A stretch of 64,000 nt of DNA, from positions 7,196,001 through 7,260,000 of the forward strand of contig NZ_CP029197.1 of NCBI RefSeq assembly GCF_008639165.1. The letters run 5' to 3'. Below are positions 8,166 to 14,650 of the stretch, one piece after another. A program made the position numbers and the translations under genes. This DNA is from Streptomyces venezuelae ATCC 10712 (lineage in GTDB: Bacteria > Actinomycetota > Actinomycetes > Streptomycetales > Streptomycetaceae). The first letter of the stretch is position 1; the number at the start of each line of letters is the position of its first letter. The notes under the pieces were generated by a model, which saw nothing but the letters and a program-made list of their open reading frames with translations, made no database searches and was not told where the DNA came from.

Positions 8166-9518
8166 CTACTGGTCGATCTTGTCGTCGACCAGCTTCTTGA
8201 CGTTCTCCCAGGCCTTGGCCGGGTCGGTGCCGCGCTGCTCGATGTCGAGGATGCCGTTGTCGGTGAGGAAGGTCTTGACCTGGCCGTCGTAGCGGCTGAT
8301 CACGGCCGGGGTGATGCCGGCCGCGGCGCTGGAGAAGATCTTGCCGACGGGGGTGTCACCGAAGTAGGGCAGCTTCGCCTCCTGGACCGCCGAGGAGGCG
8401 AGCGTGTCCTTGGAGGAGGGGATGTTGCCGTTCACGGCGAACACCTTGGCGTGCTGCTCGGGGGCGGTCAGCCAGGCGGCCAGTTCGGCGGCCTCCTTGG
8501 TGTGCTTGCCGGCCTTCGGCACGGCGAGGAAGGAGCCGCCCCAGTTGCCCGCGACCGGCGGGGCCGCCACGTCCCACTTGCCCTGGTTGGCCGGGCCCGC
8601 CTGGTCCTTGATGATGCCGGTCATCCAGCTGGGGCAGGCGACGGTCGCGAACTTCGAGTTCTTGAAGGCCGCGTTCCAGGTGCCCTTCTCGTCGAACTGC
8701 CGGAGCTTGGCGGTGAGTCCGCCTTGGGCCGCCGTGACGGCGGTCTCCCAGGCCTTCTTCACGCCGGGGCTGTTCTCCCAGTCGAGTTCGCCGCTCGTGT
8801 TGGCGTACTGGACCGGGTCGCTGGAGACCACCGCGTTGAAGAGGCCGCTGGCCGAGTCGTGGAAGGCGGTGCCGGCCGGCGCGGCGGCCTTGTACTTCTC
8901 CCCGGTGGCGATGAACTTGGCCCAGTCGCCCGCCCACAGCTTGCCGACGGCGTCGCGCTCGGTGGGCAGCTTGGCCTTGGCGAAGAGGTCCTTGTTGTAG
9001 CAGATGGCCATCGGTCCGATGTCGGTGCCGAGGCCGATGACCTTGCCGTCGCCGGTGGTGGCCTGCTTGACCTTCCAGTCGAGGAAGGCGTCCATCTTCG
9101 CGCCGCCCTCCTTGCTCAGGTCGACCCACTTGTTCGCCATCGCGGGGCCGGTCGCCTCGGCGATGTAACCGACCTCGACGGCCTGGATGTCGGCGACGCC
9201 GCTGTTCTGGGCGAGGCGGAGCTTGAGCGTGTCCCAGTACTTCTGGCCGTCGGAGACGTTCGACTCCTCGATCTTGATGTTCGGGTGGAGCCGCTCGTAC
9301 TCGGCGTAGAGCTTCGCGCCGGTCTTGTTGTCGTAGCCGAAGGAACCGAAGGTCCCGATCCGCAGCGTGATCTTCTCGCCGGCCTTGCCGCCCCCGCCGG
9401 CCTTGCCGCCGTTGTCGTCGTCGCTGCCGCAACCGGTGAGCAGGGTCGTGCCGGTCACGACGACGGCGACTGCCGCGATCGCCGCACGGCGTCCGCGTCT
9501 GCTGCTGGAAGTGCGCAT
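8166..9518 (-). CDS. cebE: Cellobiose/cellotriose-binding lipoprotein CebE
   Basis: A 450-residue extracellular solute-binding protein (family 1) that delivers cello-oligosaccharides to CebFG. It has a lipoprotein signal with lipobox LLTGC, the modified Cys at residue 30, then a Gly-rich spacer. Motifs such as KITLRIGTFGSFGYDNKTG and YEQ-like helices fit sugar-binding proteins. The start at 9518 was chosen over an upstream ATG six codons earlier because GAGGAG is well placed for it. It is divergent from cebR, with two perfect CebR boxes in the shared 370-bp region. Confidence 0.94.
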   Translation of the reverse strand: MRTSSSRRGRRAAIAAVAVVVTGTTLLTGCGSDDDNGGKAGGGGKAGEKITLRIGTFGSFGYDNKTGAKLYAEYERLHPNIKIEESNVSDGQKYWDTLKLRLAQNSGVADIQAVEVGYIAEATGPAMANKWVDLSKEGGAKMDAFLDWKVKQATTGDGKVIGLGTDIGPMAICYNKDLFAKAKLPTERDAVGKLWAGDWAKFIATGEKYKAAAPAGTAFHDSASGLFNAVVSSDPVQYANTSGELDWENSPGVKKAWETAVTAAQGGLTAKLRQFDEKGTWNAAFKNSKFATVACPSWMTGIIKDQAGPANQGKWDVAAPPVAGNWGGSFLAVPKAGKHTKEAAELAAWLTAPEQHAKVFAVNGNIPSSKDTLASSAVQEAKLPYFGDTPVGKIFSSAAAGITPAVISRYDGQVKTFLTDNGILDIEQRGTDPAKAWENVKKLVDDKIDQ

Positions 9519-9630
9519 TCCACTCTCCTCGTCCAAGGTGGTGCTCGTTGTGCGCCCACGAGGTCCGGCCGGCTGTTCGCGGCTCGGCGGCGTCCGCCAG
9601 GACCTGGTGCAAGGCTGTGCGCATCCCGGA

Positions 9631-9644
9631 TGGGAGCGCTCCCA
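9631..9644. promoter_or_regulatory. CebR box upstream of cebE (perfect)
   Basis: Exact TGGGAGCGCTCCCA palindrome, 113 bp upstream of the cebE start. This 14-mer is the published Streptomyces CebR operator. Confidence 0.93.
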
Positions 9645-9806
9645 CGTCGTTGCCGGAAGGTTGCTGCCTGGCGGGTGTGAGTGTCAAGACATGAACGCGG
9701 ATTCGTTACCGGAAGGTTTTCCGGGCGTTTCGCGGGCCCGGGCGGGGGCGGGTCACGTCATCTCCTGAACGCGGCTCGTGGCGCGCCGGTGGTGTGTGGA
9801 CTACTG

Positions 9807-9820
9807 TGGGAGCGCTCCCA
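9807..9820. promoter_or_regulatory. CebR box upstream of cebR (perfect)
   Basis: Exact TGGGAGCGCTCCCA palindrome, 69 bp upstream of the chosen cebR start, placed for autoregulation. Confidence 0.9.
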
Positions 9821-9888
9821 TCCCTGCTTTCGTTCCCGGCCGGGCCCTGGTGAGCTGCGCGTTGTCCTACGAGGGGAGTTCGGGAGTT

Positions 9889-10920
9889 GTGAACGGACGG
9901 CAGAGCGGCAGACCCACCCTGGAGGAGGTCGCGGCCAGGGCCGGGGTCGGCCGGGGCACGGTCTCCCGGGTCATCAACGGCTCCCCCCGGGTGAGCGAGC
10001 AGACCAGAACGGCCGTCGCCCAGGCCGTCGCCGAGCTCGGCTACGTGCCCAACCAGGCCGCCCGCGCCCTGGCCGGCAGCCGTACGGACGCGATCGCCCT
10101 CGTCATCCCCGAGGTCGAGGCCCGGCTCTTCGCGGAGCCCTACTTCCTCGACCTCATCCGCGGAGTCAGCGCCGAACTCGCCGACGCCGACAAACAATTG
10201 CTCCTCACCCTGATCCGCAGCGAACAGGAACGGCAGCGCTTCGAGCAGTACCTCGCCGCCCAACGCGTCGACGGCGTCCTGCTCGCCTCCGTGCACGGCG
10301 ACGACCCGCTGCCCGAGCGCGTCAGGGAACTGGGCCTGCCCGTCGTGATGAACGGCCGCCGCTCCGAGGCCGAGCCCGTGCCGTACGTCGACTCCGACAA
10401 CATCGGCGCCGGCCGGGCGGCCGTCGCCCACCTCGTGGCCCGCGGCCGCGGCAGGATCGCGACCGTCACCGGGCCGCTCGACATGTACGTGGCGCGCGCC
10501 CGGCTCGGCGGCTACCGGGCCGGCCTCACGGAGGCCGGGCTCACCCCCGACGAGGCGCTGGTCTCCGCGGGCGACTTCACCGAGGAGGGCGGCCGACGGG
10601 CCATGCGCCTGCTGCTCGACCGAAGCCCCGACCTGGACGCCGTCTTCGCCGCGTCCGACGTGATGGCGGCCGGCGCCCGCGCGGCCCTGCGGGAGGCGGG
10701 CCGCCGGGTCCCCGACGACGTGGCCCTCGTCGGGGTCGACGACTCGCCGGTGGCACGGCTGATGGACCCGCCGCTGACGAGCGTCCGGCAGCCCATCGAG
10801 GAGATGGGACGCACGATGGCACGGATGCTGATCCAGGAGATCCAGGGGGACGGAGAGGCCCCGGCGGAGCCCCGTCGGCAGGTCCTCCCGACGGAGCTGA
10901 TCGCCCGCAAGTCGTGCTGA
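9889..10920 (+). CDS. cebR: LacI-family cellulose-utilisation repressor CebR
   Basis: A 343-residue LacI-family repressor. The helix-turn-helix lies at residues 8-55 (PTLEEVAARAGVGRGTVSRV) with the hinge at NQAARALAGSRT, followed by a periplasmic-binding-protein-like sensor domain. CebR is known to release DNA on binding cellobiose and to control cebEFG-bglC and cellulases. The GTG start at 9889 was chosen because the HTH begins a few residues later and GGGGAG lies 10 bases upstream. Upstream codons in frame give no family similarity. It is followed by a strong hairpin against the convergent GH6 gene. Confidence 0.95.
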   Translation: MNGRQSGRPTLEEVAARAGVGRGTVSRVINGSPRVSEQTRTAVAQAVAELGYVPNQAARALAGSRTDAIALVIPEVEARLFAEPYFLDLIRGVSAELADADKQLLLTLIRSEQERQRFEQYLAAQRVDGVLLASVHGDDPLPERVRELGLPVVMNGRRSEAEPVPYVDSDNIGAGRAAVAHLVARGRGRIATVTGPLDMYVARARLGGYRAGLTEAGLTPDEALVSAGDFTEEGGRRAMRLLLDRSPDLDAVFAASDVMAAGARAALREAGRRVPDDVALVGVDDSPVARLMDPPLTSVRQPIEEMGRTMARMLIQEIQGDGEAPAEPRRQVLPTELIARKSC

Positions 10921-10947
10921 CGCCGACGGGCGGGCGCGCGCAGCCTG

Positions 10948-10986
10948 CCGCGGCCGGCCGGGACCCGGAGGTCCGGCCGGCCGCGG
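10948..10986. terminator. Long GC hairpin between cebR and the GH6 gene
   Basis: A 16-bp stem with one bulged G (10948-10964 with 10971-10986) and a 6-base loop lies 28 bp after the cebR stop, between convergent genes. Confidence 0.75.
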
Positions 10987-11004
10987 GGCCTGGGCGGGTG
11001 GTGC

Positions 11005-11024
11005 GGCGCCGGCTTCCCGGCGCC
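11005..11024. terminator. Second hairpin between cebR and the GH6 gene
   Basis: An 8-bp stem GGCGCCGG/CCGGCGCC with a 4-base loop, 48 bp beyond the GH6 stop on its strand. It can terminate the GH5-GH6 transcript. Confidence 0.55.
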
Positions 11025-11071
11025 GGTTTCCCCGCGACTTCCCGGGGCGGCGGGTGTCGCCCCGGCGGGCA

Positions 11072-12817
11072 CTACAGCGCCGGGTGGGCGTTCTTCATGA
11101 GCTCCTGGAACTGGGCCGAGAACCACTGGCCCGCGAGCGGCGAGTCCGGCAGCGCGCCCGACATGCTGTTCCCGTTACGGGCGTTGCCCGTGTAGGTCGG
11201 GTCGCACATCCGGTCGAAGCCCTTGCCCTCGTTGTTCGGGATCTCCTTGCTGGCGCCGTCGGACTCGCCCGGGGGCTTCATCCAGACGTACGCGTCGATG
11301 CCCGCGGCGGGCGCCGCCTGGGGCCGCTCACCGAGGCCCGCGCCGGACTGGTTGCACCAGTTGCCGAGGTGGATGCGCCGGTCGTACTTACCGCCGTTGA
11401 CGTAGGTGTCGACGGTGGTCGTCGGGCCCGCGGCGGTGGGCCGGGCCGCGCCGCCCCAGCCGTTGCGGGAGGTGTCGATCAGCATGCCGAGGTTGCTGTC
11501 GAAGCCCAGCGAGACGAGCTTGGCCCGCATCGCCTGGGCGTAGGACAGCTCGTCGGTGTACCGGTTCCAGTCGACCCACTTCGACTGGCGCACGGAGACG
11601 CCGTTGACGCTGTCGTTGATGGTGAAGTGGTCCTCCTTCAGGGCGCTGTAGTTGGCGGTGTTGACGATGAAGCCGTGGACGTTGGAGAGCGTGGAGCCCT
11701 CGGCCGTGGCGGCCTGCTTGAACAGCTCGGCGGAGGCGCCGAAGTTGTCGTCCCAGCCCAGCCAGCCGTGGTGGCCGGCGTCCACGTAGTTGTAGACGTT
11801 GCCGATCGCGCCGAGCTTCTTCAGCGCGTAGCCGACGCCGGTGATGTAGTTGCCGTTGGCCTTCATGACGTCGCAGTTGGCCGTGGCGGTCGGGCGGCCG
11901 GAGACGTTGGTGACCAGGTTGGGCAGCGAGTCGATCTCGACCGTGGTGACGATCCGCAGGCCCGCGTACTTGGAGTCGGCGAGGATCGCGGCGATCGGGT
12001 CGATGTACTCGGTCTTGTAGCGGCCGATCTCGGTCGGGCCGAGCTCGCCGTTGGCGGCGAGGGCGGCGCAGTCGCGGCCCGGCAGGTTGTAGATGACCAG
12101 CTGGACGACCAGCTCGCCGGAGCCCTTCTGGCGCAGGGCCTCGTCGAGGTGGGCACGCAGGCCCATGGAGGTGGCGGAGCCGTTGACGGCGGCGATGCGG
12201 TCGAGCCAGACGCCGGTGGGCTGGTTCGAGATCCTGGTGCCGCCCGGTTCGGCGGCGGCCTTGGCGGCCCACTCGGGGTTCACGTAAACCTTGGCGCCGG
12301 CGTAGGGGTTGTCGGCCTTGCTGCCGGCCGGCGGTGTGGTGGGCGGGGTGGTCGGGGGAGTGGTGGGCGGGGTGGTCGGCGGCGTCGTGGGCTCGGTGGC
12401 GCCGTTGCAGACGACGCCGTTGAGCTTGAAGGTCGCGGGCACGGCGTTGGTGCCGCTGTACGAGCCGTTGAAGCCGAAGGAGGTTGAACCGCCGGTCGCC
12501 AGGGTTCCGTTGTAGGAGACGTTCTTGGCGGTGACGGCGGCGCCGGACTGGGTGATGGTGGCGTTCCAGCCCTGGGTGACCTGCTGGTTGCCGGCGTAGC
12601 TCCATTCGAGGGTCCAGGAGGCCACCGGGTCACCGGTGTTGGTGACCGTGACGTTGGTCCCGAAGCCGGTGCTCCACTGGTTGGTGATCTGGTAGTCGAC
12701 CTTGCAGCCGGGGGTGGCGGCGCCCGCGGTGGCGGTGCCGAAGACGGTGGCGGTGGCGCCGGTGGCCGTGATGAGGCCGAGTGCGGCCAGGAGGGCGGTG
12801 CGACTGGTGCGGCTCAT
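11072..12817 (-). CDS. Secreted GH6 cellobiohydrolase with CBM2
   Basis: A 581-residue exported cellulase. Domain order: signal peptide 1-34; CBM2 cellulose-binding module about 35-137, with CKVDYQITNQWSTGF and the W residues of the binding face; a Thr-Pro linker about 138-165; GH6 catalytic domain to the end. GH6 features include VEIDSLPN near residue 292, VNTANYS near 385 and DTSRNGWG near 448. The long loops and final NWCNQSGAG... region fit processive non-reducing-end cellobiohydrolases more than endoglucanases (inference). It starts 16 bp after the GH5 stop, so the two form an operon expressed from the CebR-controlled promoter at 14.56 kb. Confidence 0.92.
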   Translation of the reverse strand: MSRTSRTALLAALGLITATGATATVFGTATAGAATPGCKVDYQITNQWSTGFGTNVTVTNTGDPVASWTLEWSYAGNQQVTQGWNATITQSGAAVTAKNVSYNGTLATGGSTSFGFNGSYSGTNAVPATFKLNGVVCNGATEPTTPPTTPPTTPPTTPPTTPPAGSKADNPYAGAKVYVNPEWAAKAAAEPGGTRISNQPTGVWLDRIAAVNGSATSMGLRAHLDEALRQKGSGELVVQLVIYNLPGRDCAALAANGELGPTEIGRYKTEYIDPIAAILADSKYAGLRIVTTVEIDSLPNLVTNVSGRPTATANCDVMKANGNYITGVGYALKKLGAIGNVYNYVDAGHHGWLGWDDNFGASAELFKQAATAEGSTLSNVHGFIVNTANYSALKEDHFTINDSVNGVSVRQSKWVDWNRYTDELSYAQAMRAKLVSLGFDSNLGMLIDTSRNGWGGAARPTAAGPTTTVDTYVNGGKYDRRIHLGNWCNQSGAGLGERPQAAPAAGIDAYVWMKPPGESDGASKEIPNNEGKGFDRMCDPTYTGNARNGNSMSGALPDSPLAGQWFSAQFQELMKNAHPAL

Positions 12818-12833
12818 GCGGGTGGGGTTCCTT

Positions 12834-14378
12834 TCACGGGGTGAGGGAGCGCAGGTGATCGCGCAGCCCGATGCCGAATGCGGTGGGAGTGCCGTCGTAC
12901 GAACTGATCAGTGCGGGGCCGGAGTTGCAGTTCCAGGTGTTCCAGGTCCAGCCCAGGTACGAGAGGCCGCGGTCGTCGAACCACTTCATGACGCGGTCGA
13001 TGAACGCGTGTCCGCAGGTGTTCTCACCGATCTCGCCCGCGAGGAGGGGTACCTCGGCGGCCACCGGGGCGAGGGTGTTGTTCCAGCACGTCTCGTCGGC
13101 GCAGGTGTTGAAGTTGTAGACGTGCCAGGCGGCGGCCAGATTGCCCGCCGGGTCAGTGGGGCGGTACGAGAGCCACTGGCTCAGGTCGTTGGAGTACGCG
13201 ATGCCCGGGGCGAGGATCAGGTTCCTCGATCCGGTGGCGCGGACCGCGTCCACCAGGTCCTGCATGCCGGCGACCTCGTAGCCGATGCCGGGGCAGCTGC
13301 CGCCGTCGCGCCAGCAGGACCAGGCCTGGGTCGCGGTGGAGGTCGCCCGGTCCGGATAGGGCTCGTTGAACAGGTCGAAGACGACCCGCTTGTCGTTCTT
13401 GAAGGTGTTCGCCACCGAGGTCCAGAACGCCGGGGTGTACTGGGCGTTCGGCATCGGCTTCTGGCAGGAGGCGTGCACGTCGGCGCAGCCGGAGGAGTTG
13501 CCGGTGTACTGGCCGTACGTCCAGTGGAGTTCGACCACCGGGGTCATGCCGTGCGCCAGGACCTTGGTGACCAGGTCCTTGACGGCGTTGACGTAGGGGG
13601 TACCGCGGTACTCGGGCTTGATGTTGTCCAGGCCGAGCCAGCACTCCTCGTTGAGCGGGATGCGGACGGTGTTGGCCTTCCAGTCGGCGATGGCCTTGAC
13701 GGACGCGTCGTCGACGGGACCGTCCCAGATGCCGTAGCCCTGGACGCACATGAACTCGCCGCCGGAGCGGTTGACCCCGAGCAGTCGGCGGGTGGCGCCG
13801 TTCTGGTCGGTGAACTTGTTGCCGGAGACGCTGAGTTCGGGTGCTCCGGTCACGGGGGTGGGTGTGGTGGGCGGCGTCGTCGGGGGAGTGGTGGGCGGGG
13901 TGGTCGGAGGAGTGGTGGGTGGCGTGGTCGGGTCGGTGGGCGTGGGCGTCGGTGGGGTGCCCGAGTCGCACGGCGTGCCGTTGAGCGTGAACGCGGTGGG
14001 TGCCGTGTTGGCGCCCGACCAGGAGGCGAGGAAGCCGCCCGTGATCTTCGCGCCCGTGCCGAGCGCGGCGTTCCAGCTCTCGTTCACGACCGTGACGTTC
14101 GTCCCGGACTGGGACCACTTGCCGCCCCAGCCCTGGCTGACGACCTGGCCGGCCGGGAAGGCGAAGCCGAGGCTCCAGCCGTTCAGCGCGGCACCGTTGT
14201 TGGTGACGGTGACGGCGCCCTGGTAGCCGCCGGCCCACTGGCCGACGACCGAGTACTCCACCGTGCAGGCGGGTGCGGCCGCGGCTCCTGAGGCCGTACC
14301 CATGAGGGCGAACGCGGTGCTCGCCATCGTGAGCGCCGCTCCGGAGAGCAGCGCGGACAGACGTGGGGGATGTCGCAT
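12834..14378 (-). CDS. Secreted GH5 endoglucanase with CBM2
   Basis: A 514-residue exported cellulase. Signal peptide 1-34, CBM2 about 36-135, Thr-Pro linker about 140-173 and a GH5 barrel from about 180. The acid/base Glu is in LFNEPYPD near residue 336 and the nucleophile Glu in LLAGEIGEN near 447. HTPVV-like HGMTPVVELHW also fits GH5. The start at 14378 was chosen because the signal peptide begins there with GAGGAC 8 bases upstream; the open frame continues 60 codons further without similarity. It is the first gene of the GH5-GH6 operon and divergent from GH48, sharing a perfect CebR box. Confidence 0.93.
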   Translation of the reverse strand: MRHPPRLSALLSGAALTMASTAFALMGTASGAAAAPACTVEYSVVGQWAGGYQGAVTVTNNGAALNGWSLGFAFPAGQVVSQGWGGKWSQSGTNVTVVNESWNAALGTGAKITGGFLASWSGANTAPTAFTLNGTPCDSGTPPTPTPTDPTTPPTTPPTTPPTTPPTTPPTTPTPVTGAPELSVSGNKFTDQNGATRRLLGVNRSGGEFMCVQGYGIWDGPVDDASVKAIADWKANTVRIPLNEECWLGLDNIKPEYRGTPYVNAVKDLVTKVLAHGMTPVVELHWTYGQYTGNSSGCADVHASCQKPMPNAQYTPAFWTSVANTFKNDKRVVFDLFNEPYPDRATSTATQAWSCWRDGGSCPGIGYEVAGMQDLVDAVRATGSRNLILAPGIAYSNDLSQWLSYRPTDPAGNLAAAWHVYNFNTCADETCWNNTLAPVAAEVPLLAGEIGENTCGHAFIDRVMKWFDDRGLSYLGWTWNTWNCNSGPALISSYDGTPTAFGIGLRDHLRSLTP

Positions 14379-14433
14379 GAGCGAGTCCTCGCAGCGAGGG
14401 CACACCCCTGACGGTGTGCCGACCGGACGGATT

Positions 14434-14446
14434 CGCTCCCACTGGT
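14434..14446. promoter_or_regulatory. CebR half-site near the GH5 start
   Basis: The 13-mer CGCTCCCACTGGT exactly repeats the right half and flank of the full CebR box (14567-14579). It lies 56-68 bases upstream of the GH5 ATG and lacks the left half, so it may be an auxiliary half-operator or a decayed copy. Confidence 0.45.
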
Positions 14447-14560
14447 CGGGCAGACCGTAGCGGCAACTCATGCCAAGGAAAAGAGGAGTTGGGTAAATTC
14501 CCCGGCTTTTGACTTCGACTTCCTCACACATCTTGACGGCGTTGGGCCCCAACTGCACAG

Positions 14561-14574
14561 TGGGAGCGCTCCCA
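14561..14574. promoter_or_regulatory. CebR box shared by GH5-GH6 and GH48 (perfect)
   Basis: Exact TGGGAGCGCTCCCA, extended to a 20-bp perfect palindrome by CAG/CTG flanks (14558-14577). It is 77 bp upstream of GH48 and 183 bp upstream of GH5. A TTGACG hexamer at 14533 would place the box over the -10 of a GH48 promoter. Confidence 0.92.
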
Positions 14575-14650
14575 CTGGTTCAAAGCTTGACTGTCACACC
14601 GTCCAGCTCTTCGCTCCCCCGACCTCCCGAGCCGCGAGGAGAACCACCGC

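Larger units (their letters stand above)
9519..9888. promoter_or_regulatory. Divergent cebE-cebR control region
   Basis: This 370-bp gap holds two perfect CebR boxes (9631-9644 and 9807-9820). On the minus strand a TTGACA -35-like hexamer (9687-9682) lies upstream of the first box, with a weak CAACCT about 18 bases further on, so CebR at 9631 would sit just after the cebE transcription start. I saw no convincing -10 for cebR itself. No small ORF in this gap looks real. Confidence 0.6.

Noticed and set aside
12336..12395. Short tandem GTGGTGGGCGGG-like repeats, and the similar stretch at 13860-13940
   Set aside because: They encode the Thr-Pro linkers of the GH6 and GH5 cellulases and are not a CRISPR or regulatory array.
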